From positions 730,825 to 794,824 of the forward strand of contig NW_003314284.1 of assembly GCF_000143415.4 (NCBI RefSeq): a stretch of 64,000 bases of DNA. Reading direction: 5' to 3'. A program made the position numbers and the translations under genes. Origin of the DNA: Selaginella moellendorffii (lineage: Eukaryota; Streptophyta; Lycopodiopsida; Selaginellales; Selaginellaceae). The notes below the pieces were generated by a model that was not told the origin of the DNA, searched no databases, and saw only the letters and a program-made list of their open reading frames with translations. Every line of letters begins with the position of its first letter. Position 1 is the first letter of the stretch. Positions 53,525 to 64,000 of the stretch are shown piece after piece.

Positions 53525-55030
53525 TTTACTTGTCGTTCTTGTTCTATTACTGATTCCCTGCACAGAGCATGGCTTGTTTGATCAGTTCGATTGCATTCAG
53601 CAAAATCTGGAAGTTCACCATGGGTGATGCTACCATTTATGCTATGCACTAAGTCTTCTTAGACAGTGTCCAAGTTTATCTGGCTGATTCCAAGTTAAAC
53701 TCTTCATTTTTCCTTCATGTTATCGCGAGCGGCAGTGACACACCGTTTACACCTAATCGCGCATCTCCGATTTCAGAGATCGGACAAAATCAAACTTCCT
53801 CTACAAACGAGACGGAGGATGGGGTGACCGAACACCAATCTTGCTGGTTTCCTGGGCTCGTGGAGCTTGGTTATCCAGATGAGATGGTCGCACAAACTAC
53901 CTTTGTGCAACCCATGTTGCTTCTCATTGCCGTGCGACGTGATGTTCAGAAAAGGCATCGCAAGACGACTGCTCTGGGTGCACTTCCAGGATGTCCATCG
54001 AGAGGATATCAGGTTCAGGTGCTCAAAACGGCTCACTACAAGGATATCTCGGTTTGCTCAGGTTTGCTCGGATAGAGTTCCTCATGCTGCCTCTCCATTT
54101 TATTCACAGCAAACCTGATTCGTGGCTCAATTTGGGACACACAGATGCTTGGATTTTGCACACTCGCCGAGGAAGTGATGTGATAATGGCCGTGGTGGTT
54201 TTGCTACACCACCTTGCAGTCTCTCTGAAACTAGGAGCCACCAGCAACTCCCTCATCCACTCCTGCTTCGGCTAATCAAGTGAACTGCACACAGCGTTCA
54301 CAGAACCGTGGCTGGTGTGAACACCACATGGATAGCGCATCATCTGATCTGGTCCTACCTCAACACACAAGTTCTAGGGATGGTAGAGGTTTTGGACACA
54401 GCAGTACCACTAGAGGTGGATGTGGTATGTTTTCTAATTCATTGTTTAGTGATACACTCTTTTCTCTAGGTGGTATATGTCTTGCCACCTTCCAGATTCT
54501 GTAGGCTAGACGGTTATATATATTCAATGTGATATATTAGAGATATATCCTTTGGCAATGCATTGTCACTTTTCATGGTATTGGATCTGTTGTGATGTGA
54601 AAAAGTTCGACTCTTTTTACATGACTCAAGGGACATGACTCATGACCACGTGGACATGCCACATCAGCTAGTGAGAACTACCTTGGATTTAAAAGGATGG
54701 TGCAAGGAGGCTGACAAAAAAAGAAAGTCAAAAGATTATGGCTGAAGAGAGAGTTCTTGGCGCTGCACGAGGTGCTGGGTGCTAAGACAAAGAGGCGTTG
54801 CCAAAGGAGACAATACCAGGGAGCAAGCTGTGTGTTGTGTGCGGTGTGGAGCACAAACTGTGCTCTAGATGCTCCCAGTAGGGGCACTAGACAGTGCTGG
54901 ACGGCTGTCTAGAGGTGCTGGGCAAAGCCACTGCACAAGGCACCACAAGGCAGTTGCTATCTAAATTAAGGCAATGTCAGGCACTGGCTAGAAGCATTGT
55001 GATTCTTGGGCAGGATGGATAGCACATGAA
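53525..55030 (+). repeat. Left arm of a large inverted duplication
   Basis: Matches, in reverse complement, 64,000-63,479 and then 62,120-61,100, with high identity in the first 550 bp (for example GATTGCATTCAGCAAAATC at 53,590 and its complement near 63,940). The outer limit cannot be set because the right arm runs off the window. It includes frames that look coding but recur inverted and are repeat-derived. Confidence 0.8.
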
Positions 55031-55490
55031 CATAGCTCTCATATATTAACCAAAGAATGAGCTTTGGGTTCCCTAGGAATATTAGAGGAAAAGAATATTT
55101 TTATATGATTAGAGAGAAGTTTAGATAGAAGGGTGTGGAGTTTTTGGAGCCTTTTGTACAGACTTGCTAGAAATATATCCTCAAAAGGGCAATTGCATTA
55201 AAAAACAGAGATGGTGGAGCAAGAAACTACATTTCACCCACCACGGCATCAAGTACCTAATATTGGCAGCAATATTAGAGAAGAAAGAGTTACAATGTCT
55301 TCATTTCACTATAAGTATCAACTAGAGAACTCCATACAACAATACTAAAACGTACAGCATATCTAGCCTCTAGAAATTTTAGTTTTATCTTAATTTATTC
55401 TTTATTATTATAATATATTGTGCAATGATAACAAAATTAAATGTATATATGTAGTAACATGTAAGCATTTAAAAAATATTAAAACATATT
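55031..55490. other. Unassigned sequence downstream of the lectin gene
   Basis: No gene or repeat was recognised. It becomes strongly AT-rich from about 55,370, like the lectin gene itself. Confidence 0.4.
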
Positions 55491-56372
55491 TTATTTTATA
55501 CATCCAATATGAGAATAAGTTTTAGTTTCCCATAAAACAATTTCATTTAAAGCTGAGGTTATACTATATTGTACTAAATTACAATCATTTTGTAATTTAA
55601 TATAAGTAAATAAATAACAATATGGTTCTCTTAAACAAAATAAATCAATAGCCCATATTACTTTATTTTTATGAGTGTATAAAACAAGATTTCCATCTAG
55701 TTGAAGCTTGAGATAGCATAAACTATAATATTCATTATCATTATTTGATCTCCACAATAGATTTTTCTCAGAATAAAGAGAGATTTTACAATTTGATTCT
55801 AACAATAAAATGTTTTTTCCATTTTGAGATTTTAAAAATTGATCTGTATAAATTATATTATTATCAAAAGCAGCATCTAAAGTAGATAAATCATTATTTT
55901 TATTGCAAGTACTTAAATATAATTGATTTCTTACAAAGATACTTTGAAGTATGTTAGAAACATTATTATAGAAGGAAAAATAAGAATATTGAATTTGATA
56001 ATTATCACTTGTAATTTGACATTTTGCTGAACGTGCTGCAATAATTTCATTTCGATATCTTCTTAATAATCTATTAAAGTTTGTTCTTAAACTAATCCCT
56101 AAAACACTTTCAGAATTTTCACAATTTAATCTTTTTATTTCTAATATAGCAACTCCATATTCAATATCAAATGGTCTTTTCAAAGTAAAATCTGCAGGAT
56201 ACATAGAGTTATGTTTTCCACTAAGTATTTGTGATGTAAGCCTATCAAAATTATCAGCAATCATTGCAGATTCATTAGAATTTAAAGTGTTATTTGCACC
56301 CCAACTTACAGTTAGAGCTTCTATAAAACAATAAAAATTAAATATAAAAAATAAAAATAAATAAAAATTCAT
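55491..56372 (-). CDS. Secreted protein with C-terminal bulb-type (GNA-like) lectin domain, 293 aa
   Basis: Single-exon minus-strand frame. A hydrophobic signal peptide covers residues 1 to about 19. Residues 20-165 match no family that I recognise; they contain several Cys and a basic stretch (RLLRRYRNE). Residues 175-285 are a bulb-type lectin domain. Of its three sugar-site repeats, the second (QLDGNLVLY, 224-232) and third (QNDCNLVQY, 261-269) keep the QxDxNxVxY mannose-binding pattern. The first (ESNCKISLY, 192-200) is degenerate. The gene is very AT-rich with matching codon use, unlike the G+C-rich BSP gene nearby. It sits in the loop of the inverted duplication. A defence or carbohydrate-binding role is inferred from the domain. 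Confidence 0.8.
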   Translation of the reverse strand: MNFYLFLFFIFNFYCFIEALTVSWGANNTLNSNESAMIADNFDRLTSQILSGKHNSMYPADFTLKRPFDIEYGVAILEIKRLNCENSESVLGISLRTNFNRLLRRYRNEIIAARSAKCQITSDNYQIQYSYFSFYNNVSNILQSIFVRNQLYLSTCNKNNDLSTLDAAFDNNIIYTDQFLKSQNGKNILLLESNCKISLYSEKNLLWRSNNDNEYYSLCYLKLQLDGNLVLYTHKNKVIWAIDLFCLREPYCYLFTYIKLQNDCNLVQYSITSALNEIVLWETKTYSHIGCIK

Positions 56373-57068
56373 TCCTCAGAAAATTCAACAAATAATTATA
56401 TTTCATATAATAATTAGTGTACTAAAACAGATATTTTTATAGTTCTCTTTTATAGTTCTACTTTATTTTATTTTCTTTAGTTTAAAATAATTGTCAAGAA
56501 TACATTTAAATTTAAAAGAAGGACTTTTATTTCAACAATAATATAATAAGACATAACATAGAGTTTCTTTGGAATACTAATTTATTTTTATTATTATTAT
56601 AAAATATTATTAATTATTTTTTAAAAATTTCATGTGCTATTATGACTTTTCAACTAAACCCAATATTTCTCTCTCTCTCCCCTGGTTTCTTAGTCAGTCA
56701 AAGCTATGCCTCAAGAATATCCCAAATCAACCTAGATTTGACATATAAATAAATTAAGAGAGAGAAATTTATAATTGAGTCATAGATAAATAGCATCAAG
56801 GTTGAATGATATTGAGTAATTGTTTTTAACCATACCTATACCTAAACTTGTTTGACACCCTCCCAATCCCAGAAATAGGCTGGATATGCAAGTGACTTTG
56901 CACGAACGTGGTATCTAAGCTGCAAATAAAGAATGCCCCTACTTGGATATGTCCAAACTGAAAGCTGAATGCTTCAGGACTACTCCAAACCTGTTGAAGA
57001 AGTTGCCTACTCTTGGCTATGAATTGAATCACTTAATAACACTTAATTAGTAATATAAAATTATTATG
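56373..57068. other. Upstream region of the lectin gene
   Basis: AT-rich. A TATAAAAA-type element (minus) lies near 56,434-56,441, about 65 bp before the start codon, and could be the lectin TATA box. A short TC run is near 56,668. A minus-strand frame at 56,826-57,032 has no recognised content. Confidence 0.45.
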
Positions 57069-58450
57069 TGTAGGTAATTAAATTTTTCACTTTACTTTAA
57101 TCACTTAACCACATTTTTAACCATTTAGAAGAGTTTCACTTACAACCTTCATAGGTTTTTGGGTATTTGCTAAGTCCTTAGAGGTGAACTCAAAGTTACA
57201 TCAATTTCACACTTGATCCAAGTGTTTCATATATCCAAGTCTCACCTCAAACACCCAAAAGTACCACTTACGTCCTAGCCTCTTATATTAAAACCATATT
57301 TATTCTTACTATTTTATTAGTAGTTCAATACCACATGTATTACGATCTCATCTCTCCAAGACTAAACCATCTATCTATAGTGATCACCTTATAACCACTC
57401 ATTAACATCTTTAAAATGCCTTAAGACATAAAGAAACACCATTCCCTAATATTCTTTTTTCAATCCCTAGTAAGTCCCTTTCTATTCATGGTGGTGTTTA
57501 TTAACACCACCACTAGGTTAGGGCCTGATAGCCCATCCACTAAGTCCTCTTAACCTTTAGAACTTCCTCATTATATAACCATGCCTTTGGTTACTAAAAA
57601 AAAAATTATTCCTCTTTCCTTCCACCATTAAAGGCTTTAGGATGATATTTTAAAACAATGTAGCTTAATGTGAATCTTGTGGGTACTTTCCCCACTTTCT
57701 GTTATAAGGGTGCCTTAGCCACATGGCTAAAGCAATGTTTCAATGAGTTATGCAAAGTATCCAAGTAAATAATGCCACCCACACTTAGATTAAGAGGATT
57801 AATAATTTGATCTCTTGAAGAAGCTAGAATTGGCTCTTAAATATTTCACCAAATCACTTTATTTGTCCATTCATATTCGCTCTAATATTAGACTCTCTAG
57901 TGTTTATATCATCACCCATTATGTAGGTTTAATTATTGTTAGTCACACTAGCTTTTCTTAGCTACATTAGTTCCTTTGAAGTCCTCCCCACTACTATCTC
58001 GTAAAGACTTACTAAACTTCGTAAGATTTAAAATACACTTTGGCATACTTGGTCTCGATCTTGGGCCTTAGCTTAGGTCCTTCTCTTGGACTTGATATTG
58101 GACTCGATCTCAGATGTGGCCTAAGACTTGGTCTTGGACTTAATATAAGATTTAATTTTGACATTTTTACATGATATTTGTTAAGTGTTGGTCATTCTTT
58201 TGTCCTTTTCTAAAGACTCATTTATCAATTGCTTTATGCTCATTCCTCAAACACTTCTTTAAGAGTTTCACTCTTGTTTTCAACTTTCCGAGTTGGAATT
58301 TTGTCCAAATGTGTTATATTCATTAGACTTTCACTTTGACTACTGCTATATAGCATGCCTTTGGTTCCATTTTGGGATTTAAGGATTTGTGTTTTATAAC
58401 TCTACCACTTATAAATGAAGTTTGATGTCCCCATAAACAAGGTTTAATAT
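57069..58450 (-). mobile_element. Degraded LARD LTR with start of interior (copy E)
   Basis: Starts TGTAGGTAATTAAATTTTTC and follows the LTR to about 58,398 (GTGTTTTATAA). It then has CTCTACCACTTATAAATGAAG, the counterpart of the interior edge of copy B. The minisatellite block is almost lost. Strong decay towards A+T. Confidence 0.7.
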
Positions 58451-58859
58451 CCTCATCAAATGATATGGTGGGATGACAAATGTGGTCTACTTTATCAAAT
58501 TAAACAACAAAAAGTCAAATAAGGTGCTTTTGATGTAGCAATCTTTTAGCAATGTTTTCAACTACTATGTAAATGGAAAAAACACTGACACCATATTTAG
58601 AAGAACTTAGAGAATGTACAGCAACTTCAAACTTCACCTCATAAAACTTTCCAAATTTTCAAAAAGCCTGTAAAGCCTATCCTTCTCAACAGCACCAAAA
58701 TTTGGGTGAACTTAGACATCTCTACATTTAACACATAGGAGACGCTACCACTTCCCAATCATAAGCTCCAATCCAATTTAATGAAGATGACATTCTTGTT
58801 GTGATTGATTGTTTTCACAAATGAAAATCCAAAATGCTTGGGGTTTCACAGCTGAATTG
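58451..58859. other. Unassigned AT-rich sequence upstream of the LINE relic
   Basis: No frame of note. It could be the remains of the upstream part of the LINE, but no endonuclease motif was seen. Confidence 0.3.
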
Positions 58860-60330
58860 CTCCAAGCATGTGACAAGAAGTTCCTGGCATGCATATTCCA
58901 CCTAATTTTTTAACGAGCAGCAAATGAAGATTTCCCTCAAGGAATGGACTTTGAACCATGTGGTTCCCATCTATAAATTTAGAGATCCTATGGTCCCAAA
59001 AAATTACTTAACCATTATGGTGAGCTCTATCTTCTTCAAGTTATTTGCAACTATTCAAAAGTATCACCTTGTCTCTTGGAGTGAGACTAACTCCAAACGA
59101 GCTGCTGGCCAAGTTTGCTTTCAAGATAAATATGGTTGTATAAATCATCTCATCATACAATGAACTGTGTATGAACAAATGATATGTGAGAAGAAGCAAT
59201 TATTTTATTGCTTTGTGAACTTTTGTAAATCATTCGACAGTCCCATAAAAGGAACTTTTTCACTAACTCAAATGGCCTAAAAGGCATCACTATAATCATC
59301 AATATGTCCAAATTTGCTTGCGACCTTCTGCTGCATTATTGATTTATCTATGAACTTTACAAAAACATAGATCATGGTATTTGGTCATCCACAACAAAGA
59401 AGTGACAGCAATGACCTCCATTACCAACACCACTTGCTGGTCAAGGTAGAAAACTACAAGTATCTTAGGTATATGGTCCACCACAAGAGGCCAAGACAAC
59501 ATAATACATCTAAGCAACCACAAGAGCATATTACTCACTCCAGAGTGATCTCAAGCAAGCTGATATTTTTTAATGGGATGCACATAGATAGTATTACCAC
59601 ACAAAGGTGATCACTATCCTCATATATGTTAAGGAGGTTTAGGGTCCTAGACTACTACGAATGATATGAAGACAAATGGAACAACTTAACCGTTGGTTCT
59701 TGAATATTGAATTTAACAAAGTAGCAATTGGGATCTTAATTATGAAATGTAGCTTGCTCCTTTTTGAAATCCAAGTATGGAAAAAAATAATGCAATACGT
59801 CCAACCTCATATGCACTGCTCAAGATAAAATTGTCAAGTATGCTGTCTCAGATTCTATTAACCTTGCTAGAGATATCAGCAAAGGTTGGTGGCACAATCT
59901 TTGCTCCTGGACAAGAGATTTGGGTATGGATCTCAAAGCCCTTGTTCACAAAAATACCACAGTTGTCCCAGACCATTGGCTTGATTGAGCTTTCCAATGG
60001 TGGCTTCAAGGGGCTCAACATGATACACCAAGGTCCATAACTCCTTGCCACTACAAGAATAATTTACTAGCTATCAGCCTGCAACAACTTATTGGTATTG
60101 CTATCTACCAATCTATGGGACAACACCACCACAGAATCTTGGCATGCTATCAAGTGGGACAACATCGCCTGCACTCAGAAGTTGTACCATTTAAAATCCA
60201 TATATGCCCATCTTGGACTCCATCCAATTGGAGAGTGCCACCTAGACTATCCATGCATGGTTCTTTGTGCAAGTATATTATAGGGGATTTACAAATAGCA
60301 CGCCATAGATGTGAACACAGCTCTAGTAGG
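58860..60330 (+). pseudogene. LINE (non-LTR) reverse-transcriptase relic
   Basis: 58,924-59,163 encodes an RT finger/palm start: VVPIYKFRDPMVPKNYLTIMV, then SSIFFKLFATI and WSETNSKRAAGQVCFQDKYG, as in LINE RT. Near 59,374 MVFGHPQQRSD followed by KVENYKYLRY matches the later RT region (K-VMVFG to YLG). Many stops and frameshifts separate them. The YxDD site is not recognisable. Later frames (60,092-60,342) may be the C-terminal end. Confidence 0.7.
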
Positions 60331-61099
60331 ATTATGAGTTAGATACTTGATGCAAACCTCCAAGTAAAACAATAACAAGTCATAATGGTAGGTACTCTAA
60401 CGGGCCAAAAAGGTACCTAACTTATCATAATAAACACGTTGAAAAACTTTATCTGTAAATTTCCGACCTAATGAGGTTGTCTATAAAAATGCTCTGTGAC
60501 AGTCTAGCACCTCTACTAGCAACATCTAGAGCACACCTTGTGCTCAACACCGCACACAACTTCACTACTGCCTCTCAAGGTGGTCTGCCTCATCTACTAG
60601 AGCTAGAAACATCTCCATCCCAGCATCTGTCTTCAAAAATAACTAGCACCAATGCCAAAACGTCTAAAAAGTTCTATAGCCTTGCCTCTACCTCCTAGAT
60701 CAGTTAGAAGGCTCTTTGCCTCTCAGGATCTCTCCCTTGATCAAACCTTTATCACTAGTGAACACACATAGTGGTGCCTCTCCTCCTACGTCTCTTTAGT
60801 GCCTCCAACATTCTGTAGCCTCTGATCCATGCACAGCCTCTGATCCACACCTCTAGCACCTTTGCCAGCCTAGATCACACTCACACCCAATGCAATAGTG
60901 TGTGCCTTTGGTCCACCATACTTTAGTGTCCAGCCTTTCATACTGGAAGTCTCCCTTTTGGACTCTGAATATTTAGGTCTCCCTCTCATCCTCTAGTTTT
61001 CCTCTCAAGGTGCTCTACCGGATCACTACAACTAGTGCTAAATGGCAACACAGACTCCTTGCAACATCGCTTCATCATCTCAGCATACTAGCCCTCATT
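60331..61099. repeat. Region with a diverged repeat of the inverted-duplication arm
   Basis: 60,505-60,560 (GCACCTCTACTAGCAACATC, then TTGTGCTCAACACCGCACAC) is a diverged copy of 61,279-61,335. The rest is Ser/Thr/Leu-rich open patches without a recognised family. Confidence 0.45.
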
Positions 61100-62121
61100 A
61101 TGCTCTCCCTTGGCCAGCACCTGGATCCTGCCCAAGAATCACAATGCTTCTGGCCAGTGCCTGGTATTGCCTTAATTTAGATAGCATGCCTCCATCTAGC
61201 ACCCATGCATGTACTGCCTTATGGTGCCTTCTGCAGTGGCTTTGCCCAGCACCTCTAGACAGCACGTCCAGCACTGTCTAGCGCCTCTACTGGGAGCATC
61301 TAGAGCACAGCTTGTGCTCCACATCGCACACAACACACAACTTGCTTCCTGGTATTGTCTCCTTTGGCAACACCTCTTTGTCTTAGCACCCAGCGCCTCT
61401 GCTGCTCTAACGCAGCGCCAAGAACTCCCTCTTCAGCCATATTCTTTTGACTCGCTTTTTTTGTCAGCCTCCTTGCACCATCCTAAATCCAAGGTAGCTC
61501 ATCCTCTTCCTCACCAGCCTCCTCCCTAGTGAGAGCCATCATTCCAAGATTGAGATCCTGTTGAGATGTCAGTCTCTATCAGCTGTCGTGGCATGTCCAC
61601 GTGGTCATGAGTCATGGCCCTTGAGTCATGTAAAAAGAGTCGAACCTTTTCACATCACAACAGATCCAATACCACTAATATATCACACTGAATATATACA
61701 ATCATCTAGCCTATAGAATCTGGAAGGTGGCAAGACATATGCCACCTAGATCTCATGAGGAGAAGAGTGTGTCATTAAACAATGAATTAGAAAACATACC
61801 ACATCCACCTCTAGTGGTACTGCCGTGTCCAAAACCTTTACCATCCCTAGAACTTGTAGGACCAGATCAGATGACGCGCTATCCATGTGGTGTTCACACC
61901 AGCCACGGTTCTGTACACGCTGTGTGCAGTTCACTTGATTAGCCGAAGCAGGAGTGGATGAGGGAGTCGCTGGCTCCTAGTTTCAGAGAGACCGCAAGGT
62001 GGTGGTGTAGCAAAACCACCACGACCATTATCACATCACTTCCTCAGCGAGTGTGCAAAATCCAGGCATCTGTGTGTCCCAAATTGAGCCACGAATCAGG
62101 TTTGCTGTGAATAAAATGGAG
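61100..62121 (-). repeat. Inner part of the right arm of the inverted duplication
   Basis: Reverse complement of about 54,100-55,010 with small indels. Shared landmarks are CAAGAATCACAATGCTTCT (61,132) and GGTGTTCACACCAGCCACG (61,890). At its outer edge it ends in CTCTCCATTTTATTCACAGC (read on the minus strand), where an insertion begins. Confidence 0.75.
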
Positions 62122-63478
62122 AGGCGGGGAAAACCTATTTTCTAAAGTAACCCCATCATGGATTAGTATTTTATCTTTTGCACCAAGCCATTATTTATCA
62201 ATGGTTTAACACCAAAAGACCATCATTTATTGTATATCCTCTAAAGAGAATAGATTATCCAACTTAGAGACTTATTGAATTACTTATGATGGTTCTCTCA
62301 CTTTGCTGATTTAAATCCCATTAAATCCATTAGAAACACTTTCTCTATCTTAATCTTACTACTCATTCTAGAGTAATCTTGAATTATATCAATATAAAGA
62401 TTGCCTTTTAGAACTTTAACACTAACTTCTCATATTAATTTATTACTAATCAACAGAATTTTATGCAATTTTTTTGTAGTTTTAGTTTTGGTTTACCAAC
62501 TAAAACAAGTTAGGAACATTGAGTCATACCTTTTATGTCAATAAAAACAATACGATCAATGGACTGAGGTCGTGAAGGATATGGTTTGGAGAGGGCTTCC
62601 ACAATAGTATTGCTAGAAATGAGATAGAGGGCCACCAGGGAATGCAGGCTCTTGGCATCGGCTAACACACGGTATTTTCTCAACAAGAAGAAGGATGTCC
62701 TCCTCAAGCTCCTCCGATCCATCACAGATTTTGGATCCCAATCGAGCTGGAAGGTATGGCATTCATATTTCTTCCATTGTTTTTTAGTTCTAGGTTTTCG
62801 TCCAGGGACCAGGGAGATGGAGCTGGATGGGGTTGGTGAGCATTTCATTCAGCAGTATCCTGTGATGCTTCATATGAATGACTAGTGTCTATAAGCAAGA
62901 AAAGACTTACCAAGAGCAATGAAGGTAAGACCTCGACTTCCACTTGAAAAGGTAATGTTTCATCAGCTCCTCTTCTGCCTTCTTGCCTTCCTCCGTCGTC
63001 CTTCTCCGTATGAGAGTGCATGAAACTCCTGTTGCTTCCCTCTTGCAGCGAGATAACCTTTGCCAAGTCAATACCAATAATTTGAGAATCTACTTAGAGG
63101 CTCCTCCTAAAACAAAATTAAATACATGATGCCAGCATGAGAAATGAAAGACATTCATGCACACTAACACAACAAACCAGGGCATCTCCAGCTCCTCTTT
63201 AGAACAGATTTCATTGGTGGATCCAAGCACTGGAGGTGATACATTGCAATACAAGCATTGCAACAGAAAACTTTGCACCACTTTTGCAAATGATGCAAAA
63301 ATCTTTCAAAATCACTAGTGAACGTGTTGCACTTTACCAATAATGATGGTGGAATTGTGGAACTCTAATGTTTCTTCCATACCACCTACCGAGCATGCCT
63401 CGTTGCTCCTTCATACCATCACTATGGCTACTTAATACACACGCAAGATAAATCATGTTGGTAGGTTCTCAAAAGCTT
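62122..63478. mobile_element. 1.36-kb insertion in the right arm, with LARD interior fragment
   Basis: The left arm has only about 11 nt (TTCCTCATGCT) at this position (about 54,079), so the right arm gained or the left arm lost sequence. 62,122-62,460 resembles the LARD interior near 35,860-36,170 (CAATGGTTTAACACCAAAAG). The rest is unrelated and includes a gene-like exon. Confidence 0.55.
62531..62848 (-). CDS. Possible captured exon, hypothetical protein
   Basis: An open minus-strand segment encodes KKQWKKYECHTFQLDWDP, RTSFFLLRKYRVLADAKSL and IDRIVFIDIKG, and ends at a good donor-like GTATGACTC near 62,530. A second open segment upstream (about 63,066-62,890, QVEVEVLPSLLL) ends at a GTAAGTC donor-like site. 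Composition and splice signals suggest exons of a real gene or a captured gene fragment. No family is recognised. Confidence 0.35.
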
Positions 63479-64000
63479 ACTCTATCCGAGCAAACCTGAG
63501 CAAACCGAGCGAGCCGTTTTGAGCACCTGAACCTGATATCCTCTCGATGGACATCCTGGAAGTGCACCCAGAGCAGTCGTCTTGCGATGCCTTTTCTGAA
63601 CATCACGTTGCACGGCAATGAGAAGCAACATGGGTTGCACAAAGGTAGTTTGTGCGACCATCTCATCTGGATAACCAAGCTCCACGAGCTCAGGAAACCA
63701 GCAAGATTGGTTTTCGGTCACCCCATCCTCCGTCTCGTTTGTAGAGGAAGTTTGATTTTGTCCGATCTCTGAAATCGGAGGTGCGCGATTAGGTGTAAAC
63801 GGTGTGTCACTGCCACTCGCAATAACATGAAGGAAAAATGAACTTGGAATCAGCCAGATAAACTTGGACACTGTCTAAGAAGACTTAGTGCATAGCATAA
63901 ATGGTAGCATCACCCATGGTGAACTTCCAGATTTTGCTGAATGCAATCGAACTGATCAAACAAGCCAGGGAATCGGTAATAGAACAAGAACGACAAGTAA
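63479..64000 (-). repeat. Outer part of the right arm of the inverted duplication (runs off the window)
   Basis: Reverse complement of 54,075-53,525 with few differences, including a 14-nt deletion and a 10-nt deletion. Because it matches to the last base of the window, the arm probably extends beyond it. Confidence 0.85.

Noticed and set aside
53773-54275. Overlapping frames in the left arm, mirrored at 63,469-63,871
   Set aside because: They are present in an inverted repeat with indels between copies and show no recognisable family.

Overview
This window looks like nuclear DNA of a land plant, most probably a lycophyte such as Selaginella. The reasons are very short introns (about 35-60 nt), a plant-type telomere motif (CCCTAAA), a plant cytochrome P450, a plant basic secretory protein, a bulb-type lectin, and dense Ty3/gypsy and non-autonomous LTR retrotransposons. 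The species is inferred, not proven.

Region 1, bases 1-12,400: two large intact genes lie head to head. The minus-strand gene (427-5250 plus provisional 5' exons to about 5,860) has at least 11 coding exons that stay in frame for about 1,450 codons. It ends in an FCP1/NIF-type HAD phosphatase-like domain. The plus-strand gene (7893-10880, 995 aa) resembles the DUF7869 family, which I take to be transposase- or integrase-like. Both genes and their flanks carry about two dozen copies of a 22-nt palindrome (ATGGCATGAGG followed by its reverse complement). Several copies fill nearly half of a micro-intron and others are translated inside exons. I saw none in the remaining 51 kb. This is the best candidate here for something undescribed.

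Region 2, 12,590-48,000: nested retrotransposons. A non-autonomous (LARD-like) LTR element family has one complete young copy (33,969-41,563, 1,815-bp LTRs, 5-bp target duplication AGTCT). It also has a 5'-truncated copy (12,590-28,087) and degraded copies (33,015-33,722; 42,235-46,445; 57,069-58,450; 62,122-62,460). A gypsy element (13,096-22,516, minus strand) sits inside the truncated copy. It has gag, protease, an extra RNase H placed before the reverse transcriptase, RT, RNase H and integrase. A decayed second gypsy copy is at 28,162-32,605 and a gag relic at 46,446-47,660.

Region 3, 48,000-52,750: a CYP72-like P450 pseudogene (minus) split by a Merlin-type DNA transposon lies divergently from an intact basic secretory protein gene (plus). 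A cluster of WRKY-type TTGAC boxes lies between them.

Region 4, 52,750-64,000: a large inverted duplication (arms near 53.5-55.0 kb and 61.1-64.0 kb, the latter running off the window) encloses an AT-rich bulb-type lectin gene, a degraded LARD LTR and a LINE reverse-transcriptase relic.
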